Notes: a model not told the origin generated them from the letters alone. A stretch of DNA of 64,000 nt from Nematopogon swammerdamellus (GCA_946902875.1 OX336351.1:3035761-3099760), one strand, 5' to 3'; shown: positions 54,585 to 63,930, counted from the stretch's first letter. Numbers and translations: made by a program.

Positions 54585-55705
54585 CACAAAGTTCCATATT
54601 GTAGGTACGCCAGGCCAGAAGTATTGACAATATGTTCGTTTAGGCTTTTACCGCTATTACACATTGTATAAATTTTTCGGTTATGCGGTATATTAAAGCG
54701 ATTCACTTTTTTTAGTCGACGTTTCGTCCCTCGCTCCGGGGACATCGTCAGGATCAGGACTCGCGGAACTGCGACGACCTGGAGGACACCCGACACGTCG
54801 TCCAGTCAGATGTCAACTCTCCACGTCGTCCAGTCAGTTGACATCTGACTGGACGACGTGTCGGGTGTCGTCTAGGTCGTCGCAGTTCCGCGAGTCCCCC
54901 CGGAGCGAGGGACGAAACGTCGACTAATAAAAGTGAGTCGCTTTAATTATACCGTTTAATTATATCGCTTTAATTATCGTGCAGTTCTTCGAACTGCACG
55001 ATTCTCTAAATCGTTCTTGTGCCACACTGCAAATTAATAAGGTATATCCCACTTTTCATTTTAAGTAAAAATTATTAAAAAAAACCATGGGAATAAAATA
55101 TAACAAGTGATTTATAAGTTGAAGATATTTATTGCAAAGAACAAATTCATAGAATTTAAATGAAGGACTTGTATTAAAAAACACCATGCGTACAAAGAAG
55201 TATCATGTACTAGCGTAAAAGTTGATGGAATATAATAAATCTTATAAATAAATAAATAAATATTTTTCTTTACAAATACAGAATTTTATTTTATCCATCA
55301 TGAACAATTTATCGAAATTCTCTACACTATTTTATTTCTGTAGATTCTGGGTATATTTTTCGTACTAAGTGAGATAGTACGATTGCACCTGTAGATATTA
55401 ATCAAGTTGAAATAAACCTCAGTAATATATATTTTTCTAAGATACAGAATTTCATTTTCTGTCTCATTCCCATTATTTATGGTAATGCGATTATGGAAAG
55501 TTGACATCTGACTGGACGACGTGTCGGATGTCCTCTAGGTCGTCGCAGTTCCGCGAGTCCTGACGATGTCCCCGGAGCGAGGGACGAAACGTCGACTAAT
55601 AAAAGTGAGTCGCTTTAATTATACCGTTTAATTATATCGCTTTAATTATCGTGCAGTTCCTCGAACTGCACGATTCTCTAAATCGTTCTTGTGCCACACT
55701 GCAAA
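54585..55705. mobile_element. Penelope-like repeat pieces around an inverted intron copy
   Basis: A unit with ACGAAACGTCGACTAATAAA occurs three times: - strand about 54690-54825, + strand 54836-55035, and + strand 55501-55705. The first two are head to head, with CAGTCAGATGTCAACT near the centre. CCTGACGATGTCCC followed by GAGGGACGAAACGTCG resembles the hammerhead-ribozyme-like segment of Penelope-like elements. A small palindrome CGTGCAGTTC/GAACTGCACG lies at 54978-55000 and 55648-55670. Between the two + copies lies 55036-55500. Confidence 0.5.
55036..55500 (-). repeat. Inverted copy of the chitin-binding-gene intron
   Basis: The reverse complement of this piece matches 60010-60490, and also 57225-57275 plus 58421-58815 without the foldback element between them. 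It is intron sequence of the gene on its right, now in inverted orientation within the Penelope-like repeat. Confidence 0.85.
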
Positions 55706-55900
55706 GGTGTGGAACGGGCTCCCAGGGAATATCTTCCCCCACTCCTACAATCCACGGATCTTCAAATCGCGGGTTAATAGCCTTTCCCCAGCAACATTAG
55801 TCCACCTCCAAGCCGGACTGGCACCTCCTCGGGGGTGAAATTGGCTGCGCCTGAGGTTGCGACCTCGGACAGAGCCACCCAGTTCGGTAGCAATAAAAAA
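55680..55900 (+). pseudogene. LINE C-terminal fragment
   Basis: One + frame reads SFLCHTAKVWNGLPGNIFPH, then the FKSRVNSLSPATLVHLQAG stretch and APPRG, the usual C-terminal pattern of jockey/CR1-type LINE proteins. The same family lies at 51581-51985. Confidence 0.75.
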
Positions 55901-55950
55901 AATATACTCGTATATATCGCATAACCGAACAACCGACAAGAAGTATTTAC

Positions 55951-56151
55951 CTTTAAAATCGCAGCCCGGTACTTGATCGGGCGAGTCACACTTGTAACTA
56001 GCCGGGTTCCATGCGAGTCCCATATCGCACTCAAAGATGAAGGCTTTTCCATCCACACACACGAGATAGGATTCGCAGTTCAGCGAGTCTTCTCCGGGGG
56101 CGCTGAAGTATCCGTTGCGACGGGGACACTCAGCTGTCGGTTGCGGCAGCT
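55951..56151 (-). CDS. Exon 4 of chitin-binding gene: second CBM14 domain
   Basis: This 201-base exon codes for LPQPTAECPRRNGYFSAPGE and the rest of a peritrophin-type domain: six cysteines in the order C-x16-C-x5-C-x9-C-x12-C-x8-C, with the aromatic and WNP residues usual for chitin binding (CDMGLAWNPASYKC). The acceptor is CTTCCAACAG and the donor is GTAAATAC. It starts and ends in phase 1, which fits the phase of exons 3A and 3B. The following exon, which should carry a third domain if this is a CPAP3 (obstructor-type) protein, was not found in the window. A SINE lies 50 bp upstream of the acceptor. Confidence 0.85.
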
Positions 56152-56200
56152 CTGTTGGAAGCGTGGCGCCAAATGTAACTTCTTATATACTACTACATAT

Positions 56201-56584
56201 GTCAGCCTGGATAGCTCAGTGGTGCAGACAGTCGACTGTCGCTAGTGATGGTTAAGCAACGCTGGGCGCGGTCAGTCCTTGGATGGGTGACCGCCCGACC
56301 GTTGGAGGCTGACCGTGGTTCGGCTTCCACGTTAAACTGTAGGTCCCTTCCCTTCTTAACTTACTTGGTGGTAGGGTTCAACCCGCCCGGGTTGGTACCA
56401 CCGCACTGAATGAAACGTCGGTCGAAACGGCTATGTAAATAGTTTGTGTTTCCCGTCCAGTTCAGTGTAGCCGACATGAAATGAAGGTAAGCACTGATAT
56501 TACACCTAGTTCACCCGGACTTATGGGCTGACATCACGGATGTTGTAGGTGATGTAGCCAACCGTGTCAGTTTCCATAAAAAAA
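56201..56584 (+). mobile_element. Full-length SINE with chimeric tRNA/5S head
   Basis: The head starts GTCAGCCTGGATAGCTCAGT, a tRNA A-box region. It continues with GTTAAGCAACGCTGGGCGCG and GTCAGTCCTTGGATGGGTGA, which follow the internal promoter region of 5S rRNA. A B-box-like GTGGTTCGGCTTCC follows at 56315. The body and an A-rich end (CAGTTTCCATAAAAAAA) complete about 384 bp. It lies in an intron, antisense to the gene. Confidence 0.85.
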
Positions 56585-56785
56585 CAAATGAAAAAAGGTT
56601 ATTTTGTAACACACAAATTTCAGTTTATGCATACGCGAAAATAAAATTATTTGCCGTCAGTGTGGGGCCATAAAGTGAAAATTAAAAAAAAAAATTATAA
56701 TTTGTATTGAAAAAAAATCGTAAAACATGTGTGTAGGATATCGGTTGAAATCATAGTAGGTATAACGATAGTTAGAGGTACTTAC

Positions 56786-56909
56786 GCAAGCCAGAGTGCG
56801 CACTGTCGCAGGGCACATCTTGAAGGAATCCGCATGGATACTCCCCCAGAGACGCCTCTGGGTTGAAGTGAAGTCCATCAGGGCACAACATATTGATAGG
56901 TTGCCAGTC
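56786..56909 (-). CDS. Exon 3A of chitin-binding gene (proximal copy)
   Basis: This 124-base exon codes for DWQPINML, CPDGLHFNPEASLGEYPC and GFLQDVPCDSAHSGL, the second half of the first CBM14 domain (the last three of its six cysteines). The acceptor is CAATATTGCAG and the donor GTAAGTAC; it starts in phase 0 and ends in phase 1. It is identical by eye to exon 3B (59602-59725), and the flanking intron is nearly so. Together with exon 2A it makes one complete domain. Confidence 0.85.
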
Positions 56910-57275
56910 CTGCAATATTGCAAAATCATTTATATAGTTATTCTGAGGCCAAAGTAAAGCTTACGCATCTTTTAACAACTAAGAATTGTGTAGAATTCAG
57001 GTACCTACCTACTTCTGTAAACAATACTGACATTTAAATTATAATATATTAATATTGTCAATGTTGTTTATATTATATAAATTTTGTAAAACGTTTAGAT
57101 TCGAAAATTAAAGGTCATTGGGCACTTAAGTATGAAAAATTTACCCACGACCTACATAAATTAATTGATGTGGGATGTTTCGACATATATCTCTGGTTTA
57201 CGAATATATGGGTCGCATTACCATAAATAATGGGAATGAGACAGAAAATGAAATTCTGTATCTTAGAAAAATATA

Positions 57276-58420
57276 CAGGGTGGCCCAGTTATAGTAGTCC
57301 AAAAATTTTTTTTAGATGGAGGACATCATGTTGACTCATTTAAAAACAACATTAGTTCCGCGAAAATCAATAGTTTAGAAGTTATGATTTTTTAAAACTT
57401 TTTTTGAAATTTCTCTATTTTAGTCACATTAACCGCTCTAGTTGGATATCTATTCCCCAAAATCAATGAAAATTGGTATGGAAGTAGAGGAGACATGTAG
57501 CTAGTACGTAATGAATAGTTTTAAGGTTTACTCCTAGACTGTACTGTTTCTATAGCCCTTTCAGTGAATTTTTGTTCAGATTACATTAAAACTGATGAAT
57601 TTTTGAAAAATCACTGTGAAAAAAAAGTACTACCGGAGATTTGCCCATGCCCTTAAAAACTACCTATACATATCACAATTCTCCAGACCAAAAATTGTAG
57701 TGGTGTAATAATTGTAACATATTCAAAATTAACATAATGTGTACAAAGTCACTACAATAAAAAGTGACGATTACCTTAATAAAAAAAAAAAAAAAATTTT
57801 TTTTAACTAGTTTAAATAGTTTTTATGTGTAGACTAGCGCTGTTAGAGACAGGTTTGTGAATAATGTGAAATTGTAGTTGAACTAACGTTGTGAAAAAAA
57901 TAAGATTTTAAAAATTAAGGTAATCGTCACTTTTTATTGCAGTGACTTTGTACAAATTATGTTAATTTTGAATATGTTACAATTATTACACCACTACAAT
58001 TTTTGGTCTGGAGAATTGTGATATGTATAGGTAGTTTTAAAGGGCATGGGCAAATCTCCGGTAGTACTTTTTTTTATCACAGTGATTTTTAAAAAATTCA
58101 TCAGTTTTAATGTAATCTGAACAAAAATTCACTGAAAGGGCTATAGAAACAGTACACTCTAGAAGTAACCTTAAAACTATTCATTACGTACTAGCTACAT
58201 GTCTCCTCTACTTCCATACCAATTTTCATTCGATTTTGTGGAATAGATATCCAACTAGAGCGGTTAATGTGACTAAAATAGAGAAATTTCAAAAAAAGTT
58301 AAAAAAAATCATAACTTCTAAACTATTGATTTTCGCGGAACTAATGTTGTTTTTAAATGAGTCAACATGATGTCCTCCATCTAAAAAAAATTTTTGGACT
58401 ACTATAACTGGGTCATCCTG
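57276..58420. mobile_element. Foldback transposon with 505-bp arms, TA target
   Basis: The 1145-bp element starts CAGGGTGGCCCAGTTATAG and ends CTATAACTGGGTCATCCTG. Arms of about 505 bp are near-perfect reverse complements around a spacer of about 135 bp. Unit B (near 60085) and the inverted intron copy (near 55435) carry the uninterrupted site, which shows a 2-bp TA duplication typical of Tc1/mariner-type transposition. There is no coding capacity. Confidence 0.88.
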
Positions 58421-58980
58421 TATATTACTGAGGTTTATTTCAACTTGATTAATATCTACAGGTGCAATCGTACTATCTCACTTAGTACGAAAAATATACC
58501 CAGAATCTACAGAAATAAAATAGTGTAGAGAATTTCGATAAATTGTTCATGATGGATAAAATAAAATTCTGTATTTGTAAAGAAAAATATTGATTTATTT
58601 ATTTATAAGATTTATTCTATTCCATCAACTCTAGTACGCTAGTACATGATACCTCTTTGTACGCATGGTGTTTTTTAATACAAGTCCTTCATTTAAATTC
58701 TATGAATTTGTTCTTTGCAATAAATATCTTCAACTTATAAATCACTTGTTATATTTTATTCCCATGGTTTTTTTAAATAATTTTTACTTAAAATAAAAAG
58801 TGGGATATACCTTATTAATTTAAAAGTAATTTTGTTTCTGTAGGCAAACCTTCACAAATTGGGTCGGATTGTGCCCAATGACCTTTATCAATTAATTGAA
58901 AATTAATCGCTTTTGAACTATTAGTAAAGAAGACGCTACCTACCTACTTATGTAGTACCAAAGAAGTAGGAATAACATAC

Positions 58981-59174
58981 CTCGCACTCAACATAGGCGT
59001 CGCACTGCCCTGGCATTGGATACCTCGAGTTCTCGCGCTCACAGGCCGAGGGTATACCGTTCTGGGACACCATGTCGTTCCATGCAGGAGGGGCTGTGGG
59101 GGCGGGAGGGGGGAGAGGAGGTGTCGGCTCGGTATCGATATCGAACCCCTGGGCGACACCTACGACAACCCAAT
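58981..59174 (-). CDS. Exon 2A of chitin-binding gene (proximal copy)
   Basis: This 194-base exon has the same acceptor (CCTCCACTAAG) and donor (GTATGTTATT) as exon 2B and keeps the frame. It codes for WVVVGVAQGFDID, a proline-rich stretch TEPTPPLPPPAPTAPP that exon 2B lacks, and CERENSRYPMPGQCDAYVEC, the first half of a CBM14 domain with its first three cysteines (C-x12-C-x5-C). Eleven codons are added relative to 2B. Its phases (1 in, 0 out) allow it to follow either the signal-peptide exon or exon 3B. Confidence 0.8.
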
Positions 59175-59375
59175 CTTAGTGGAGGACTACATAATCAGGG
59201 TACCTACGCGAAAATGATTGAAATAAAGGGACTCAGGATTATTATAGATTTTTTTTTCATGTTATAGGGTCATCTTCTAGCGAAGGTTGGCTACTATTAG
59301 GGTTAGCTCAACTTTAGAGGCTGCAGCTCGAAAACAACCTGCTTGCTGCGGCTGTATAATTTTTTTTTCTTTTTT

Positions 59376-59540
59376 AGGGTTCCGTATCCGTTACGGGACC
59401 CTATTACTAAGCCTACGCCGCCGCCTGTCTGTCTGTCTGTCTGTCTGTCTATCCGTCCGTCCGTCTGTCTGTCTGTCTGTCTATCCGTCCGTCCGTCTGT
59501 CTGTCTGTCTGTCCGAAGGCTGTATCTCTGGAACCGTAAT
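59376..59540 (+). repeat. GTCY element cut by the duplication junction
   Basis: Same left flank as the copy at 61016 (GCTGCGGCTGTATAAT, T-run), but broken off after GGAACCGTAAT, where unit B begins. It has two (GTCT)n/(GTCC)n blocks. Confidence 0.9.
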
Positions 59541-59601
59541 GTGTGTGTGTAGGATATCGGTTGAAATCATAGTAGGTATAACGATAGTTAGAGGTACTTA
59601 C

Positions 59602-59725
59602 GCAAGCCAGAGTGCGCACTGTCGCAGGGCACATCTTGAAGGAATCCGCATGGATACTCCCCCAGAGACGCCTCTGGGTTGAAGTGAAGTCCATCAGGGC
59701 ACAACATATTGATAGGTTGCCAGTC
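59602..59725 (-). CDS. Exon 3B of chitin-binding gene (distal copy)
   Basis: The sequence, splice sites and phase are identical to exon 3A by eye. It codes for the second half of the first CBM14 domain. Because it ends in phase 1, it can be joined in frame either to exon 2A (giving two tandem first domains) or to exon 4. Confidence 0.82.
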
Positions 59726-60646
59726 CTGCAATATTGCAAAATCATTTATATAGTTATTCTGAGGCCAAGTAAAGCTTACGCATCTTTTAACAACTAAGAA
59801 TTGTGTAGAATTCAGGTACCTACCTACTTCTGTAAACAATACTGGCATTTAAATTATAATATATTAATATTGTCAATGTTGTTTATATTATATAAATTTT
59901 GTAAAACGTTTAGATTCGAAAATTAAAGGTCATTGGGCACTTAAGTATGAAAAATTTACCCACGACCTACATAAATTAATTGATGTGGGATGTTTCGACA
60001 TATATCTCTGGTTTACGAATATATGGGTCGCATTACCATAAATAATGGGAATTAGACAGAAAATAAAATTCTGTATCTTAGAAAAATATATATTACTGAG
60101 GTTTATTTCAACTTGATTAATATCTACAGGTGCAATCGTACTATCTCACTTAGTACGAAAAATATACCCAGAATCTACAGAAATAAAATAGTGTAGAGAA
60201 TTTCGATAAATTGTTCATGATGGATAAAATAAAATTCTGTATTTGTAAAGAAAAATATTTATTTATTTATTTATAAGATTTATTATATTCCATCAACTTT
60301 TACGCTAGTACATGATACCCCTTTGTACGCATGGTGTTTTTTAATACAAGTCCTTCATTTAAATTCTATGAATTTGTTCTTTGCAATAAATATCTTCAAC
60401 TTATAAATCACTTGTTATATTTTATTCCCATGGTTTTTTTAAATAATTTTTACTTAAAATGAAAAGTGGGATATACCTTATTAATTTAAAAGTAATTTTG
60501 TTTCTGTAGGCAAACCTTCACAAATTGGGTCGGATTGTGCCCAATGACCTTAATCAATTAATTGAAAATTAATCGCTTTTGAACTATTAGAAAAAAAGAC
60601 GCTACCTACCTACTTATGTAGTACCAAAGAAGTAGGAATAACATAC

Positions 60647-60807
60647 CTCGCACTCAACATAGGCGTCGCACTGCCCTGGCATTGGATACCTCGAGTTCTC
60701 GCGCTCACAGGCCGAGGGCATACCGTTCTGGGACACCATGTCGTTCCATGGAGATGTCGGCTCGGGATCGATATCGAACCCCTGGGCGACACCTACGACA
60801 ACCCAAT
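60647..60807 (-). CDS. Exon 2B of chitin-binding gene (distal copy)
   Basis: This 161-base exon codes for WVVVGVAQGFDIDPEPTSPW, NDMVSQNGMPSA and CERENSRYPMPGQCDAYVEC. Joined to exon 1 it completes a signal peptide (hydrophobic MTKTVILLLCYLTTL plus WVVVGVAQ) with a likely cleavage after VAQ, followed by the first half of the CBM14 domain. The acceptor is CCTCCACTAAG and the donor GTATGT. It lacks the proline-rich addition of exon 2A. As the copy nearer the promoter, it probably represents the default exon. Confidence 0.83.
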
Positions 60808-61015
60808 CTTAGTGGAGGACTACATAATCAGGGTACCTACGCGAAAATGATTGAAGCCAAAATAAAGGTGCTCAGGATTATTATAGATTTTTTTTTTCAT
60901 GTTATAGGGTCATCTTCTAGCGAAGGTTGGCTACTATTAGGGTTAGCTCAACTTTAGAGGCTGCAGCTCGAAAACAACCAGCTTGCTGCGGCTGTATAAT
61001 TTTTTTTTCTTTTTT

Positions 61016-61423
61016 AGGGTTCCGTATCCGTTACGGGACCCTATTACTAAGCCTACGCCGCCGCCTGTCTGTCTGTCTGTCTGTCTGTCTATCCGTCCGT
61101 CCGTCTGTCTGTCTGTCTGTCCGAAGGCTGTATCTCTGGAACCGTAATAGTTAGCCCGCTGAGATTTTCACTGAATATGTGTTATTATGGCCGATATAAC
61201 AACAAATAATAAAAATAAGAAAAAGTACGGGGGTTCCCATAGACATAGAAGAAGTGTATGCGCGTGCGGCATCTACCGAATAGAGCGTGAAGCATTTTAA
61301 CTAATCATGACATTTAACTAATATGAAGCATTTCATAACACACCATAGATGGCGTCAGTGGCGCTAACCATGACATGGCAATAAGGAACCCTCGGTGCGC
61401 GAGTTCGACTCGCACTTGGCCGG
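61016..61423 (+). repeat. GTCY-family copy, full, in intron 1
   Basis: Starts AGGGTTCCGTATCCG and ends CTCGCACTTGGCCGG, with T-runs on both sides. It contains the right breakpoint of the tandem duplication at about 61148. A LINE tail follows on the right. Confidence 0.9.
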
Positions 61424-61429
61424 TTTTTT

Positions 61430-61610
61430 ATGGAAAACGCAACATGTGGCATCGTCGCACCTACAAGTAGGTATCTAACGACGCCCATGGAAGTTCTGTG
61501 ATGCACGGGAATTGCGAATGCTATGCCGGCCTGACTCTTTGGGCCTGACAGGAGCCTTTTACGCCCCTGATGGGCAAGGGAGCGCGTTTCACATTTTCCA
61601 CAATTGGCGC
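61430..61610 (-). mobile_element. LINE 3' end fragment in intron 1
   Basis: On the - strand this carries CATAGCATTCGCAATTCCCG and CACATGTTGCGTTTTCCAT, the end of the LINE at 24344-27720, with a short extra repeat (GGCCTGACTCTTTGGGCC). Confidence 0.78.
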
Positions 61611-61923
61611 AGGTTCTTCAAGGTAAACCGCGTCATTAAGGTCTTAGTCTTCCTATGGATGATGAAGTGATTATTGTTTCCATTGATTTTCCTCCGATCG
61701 CCCATACAACTTGATTGATGATTGATTTTTTTTTTTTATATTTATTCGTCCCTTTTCGGGACAGGCAAAACTAATAAAGTATGCAGCCTTTTTTGTTGTA
61801 CTTATAATGTCTTTTGTTTTCTTCTCGTATTGCGAGAAGCTCAAAAATATATACTTTTTATTTACGACGACGCGGCAAACAAACTTGTTCATCCGCCATC
61901 TTTCCATACAAGAATGTAATATA

Positions 61924-62657
61924 CACGGTGAAAAAAAAACCTGTCGAACACCCGAAGGCAAGAAGTACAGTTTCAGATACTGAATCGGATAGGCTAGTTT
62001 TTTTTTTAATTCGGACAAAATTTTTCAATAAAAAAATAGAATTAGTATCACGACCTTTTACTTCTAATGTAAAATTCTCTATTCTCTAATCAAAAGAAAC
62101 GTACAGTTCGCATAATAAAGTTTTATGGCTTAGTGAAGGGGGCGCGGCGGAGAGGCGGCGGCGCGCGCGAGACACAAAGCGCCCGCCGCCGCTGCCGCCT
62201 CGCCGCCAGTGTCATAACATAAATTATCTTGAGGCGGTGAATGAAGTGAAGAGTTCTTATGTCTTTAGTGAAATTATTTGTAAAGTAATTTGCCGATTTT
62301 TTTTTTTTTGTTATCTTCTGTACTGAAAATGTAATCGGTAAGTGCTTTGAGATCAGTTAGTGTGCAACAACCTATTATTTTGTATACCTAATAAGTTTTA
62401 GAATATTACCTAGGTAGTTACCTAGCTAGAAGACTGATATCACGGCTTAAGGCATATGGTAGTAGGGTTTAACTTCACATCACTGTTATGATGGCATGCA
62501 TACATAATTTAGTTATTTAAAGACATCTTGATACTTAGGAATAATTGAAAAAGGACATATTTTCATATAAATTTCGAAAAAAACTAGCCTATCCGATTCA
62601 GTATCTGAAACTGTACTTCCTGCCTTCGGGTGTTCGACAGGTTCTTTGTTCACCGTG
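61924..62657. mobile_element. MITE with 80-bp inverted ends and a CpG-rich core, in intron 1
   Basis: The ends CACGGTGAAAAAAAAACCTG and CAGGTTCTTTGTTCACCGTG belong to inverted repeats of about 80 bp (61924-62005 and 62577-62657), flanked by TA on both sides. The interior has a GC-rich stretch at 62140-62215 (GGCGCGGCGGAGAGGCGG) and otherwise no coding frame. Confidence 0.8.
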
Positions 62658-62849
62658 TATAGGGATACTATATGTCAAACGTCATGTCATGACAAATAAG
62701 ATTATGTGTGCAATCGAAATTGAACAGACAGACATTGTAGCGACACTATTATACTAAATCGCCTGCTTTACCGGCATCGCACAGGTTATAAATGCCCGGA
62801 ATGGTTGAAATGTTAAAGGATTATTAAAATTATTTTTGGACTAACTTAC

Positions 62850-62895
62850 TTAGTGTAGTCAGATAGCACAGCAGCAAAATGACTGTTTTCGTCAT
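62850..62895 (-). CDS. Exon 1 of chitin-binding gene: signal peptide start
   Basis: ATG at 62895 opens MTKTVILLLCYLTTL, then GTAAGT begins intron 1 at 62849. The exon ends in phase 1, exactly what exons 2A and 2B need. The hydrophobic run continues into exon 2 (WVVVGVAQ), giving a standard secretory signal, so the protein is probably exported to the cuticle or another chitin-bearing extracellular layer. With exons 2-4 it codes for a secreted protein with at least two peritrophin-type (CBM14) domains, like the CPAP3/obstructor family. The start is supported by a TATA box and initiator 32 and 64 bases upstream. Confidence 0.8.
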
Positions 62896-62931
62896 GTTGT
62901 CGTCCGTTGCAGACTGTTGTCATTAGCTAAT

Positions 62932-62964
62932 TGATTTAAATTTCCAAATTATTCACATTTTATA
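62932..62964 (-). promoter_or_regulatory. Core promoter of the chitin-binding gene
   Basis: On the - strand TATAAAA (62964-62958) is followed 32 bases on by a TCA initiator-like site with A at 62932, giving a 5' untranslated region of about 37 bases before the ATG at 62895. The spacing is right for an insect TATA promoter. Confidence 0.6.
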
Positions 62965-63562
62965 CTATTCCCTAAATACATCTCACCATTTAGGATCATT
63001 ATCTCACAGATAAATCGGTAGCCATTAAGCTATCAAAATTCTTGTTAATAATTTTACCTGTAGTTAAATCTTTTTTAATGATTGAAAACATTATGTTAAC
63101 CAGATAACCGCAAAAGTTAGACATAATAAACATCGTATATCTACGCGTGTGGTGGCGTGCCTTGGGAGAGGCCTATGTCCAGCAGTGGATCGATACAGGC
63201 TGATGATCATGATGATCTATATGTGATAGTTATACACAAATTACATCTTGTTGCTTAAGGTCTCATTCTTATGAAGCATTCAGAATATTACTAAACATTT
63301 GGATATGTGCATGAAAAGAGTTTTATCGGTAGACTTAAATAAAATTATAATTATAATCGTAGACGGAAAAAATAGTTTTATAGTATATTTTTTATGATCG
63401 AAGATTATAATCTATTCATCCAAATGTCTTGTGTAATGAATGGTACGGCGGGGTTATTGTCAGAGGCGGGGTCTCATACAAAATAGTACCATGAAAGTTT
63501 TATCAAATACAAAACTGATGCATGGAGAAATTTGGATGCCCTCCGATGGCCCCGCCTTCAGG
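62965..63562. other. Upstream region of the chitin-binding gene
   Basis: AT-rich with no other gene visible. 63160-63215 (GCCTTGGGAGAGGCCTATGT then CCAGCAGTGGATCGATACAG) is the well-known C-terminal codon region of RTE-type LINEs and marks a short LINE relic. Confidence 0.5.
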
Positions 63563-63930
63563 TTTTTTTTTATGGAAGCTGGCACGGTTGGCTACATCAC
63601 CCACAACATCCGTGATGTCAGTCCATAACACCGGGTGAACTAGGTGCCATGTCAGTGCTTCCCTTTGGTCGTGCCGCCTACACTGAACTGGACGGAAAAC
63701 ACAAACTATGTACATAGCCGTTTCGACCGTCGTTTCATTCAGTGCGGTGGTACCAACGCGGGTGGGTTGAACCTAGTAAGGTAAGAAGTGAAGGGCCTTA
63801 TAGTTGTACGTGGAATCCGAACCATGGTCAGCCTCGAACGGTCACCCGTCCAAGTACTGACCGGCCCAGCGTTGCTTAACAGTCAATAGCGACAGTCGAC
63901 TGTCTGCTACACTGAGCTATCGAGGCTGAC
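63563..63930 (-). mobile_element. Full-length SINE with chimeric tRNA/5S head
   Basis: On the - strand the copy starts GTCAGCCTCGATAGCTCAGT, continues GTTAAGCAACGCTGGGCCGG and GTCAGTACTTGGACGGGTGA (5S-like), then ATGGTTCGGATTCCACG (B-box-like), the body, and CAGCTTCCATAAAAAAAA. Its structure agrees with 56201-56584, so the head is a shared feature of the family and not a single accident. Confidence 0.87.

Larger units (their letters stand above)
56728..59540 (-). repeat. Tandem duplication of an exon pair, unit A
   Basis: Unit A (with exons 3A and 2A) and unit B (59541-about 61148, exons 3B and 2B) are head-to-tail copies of the same genomic segment. Unit A is longer because it carries the foldback element at 57276-58420, a 33-base in-frame addition in exon 2A and a longer GTCY block. 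The junction at 59540 joins the middle of a GTCY element (GGAACCGTAAT) directly to intron sequence (GTGTAGGATATCGG). Confidence 0.88.

Noticed and set aside
55745..55950. Continuation of exon 4 past 55951 on the - strand
   Set aside because: The open frame runs on, but a GTAAATAC donor lies at 55950 and the sequence beyond is a + strand LINE fragment.
56211..56295. 5S rRNA gene
   Set aside because: Only the internal promoter region resembles 5S; the 5' and 3' ends of the 5S molecule are absent and tRNA-like sequence surrounds it.
59287..59745. Cys/Val/Ser-rich frames with CLSVCLSV repeats (also at 61014 and 13448)
   Set aside because: They are read from the (GTCT)n/(GTCC)n blocks of GTCY elements and are not proteins.
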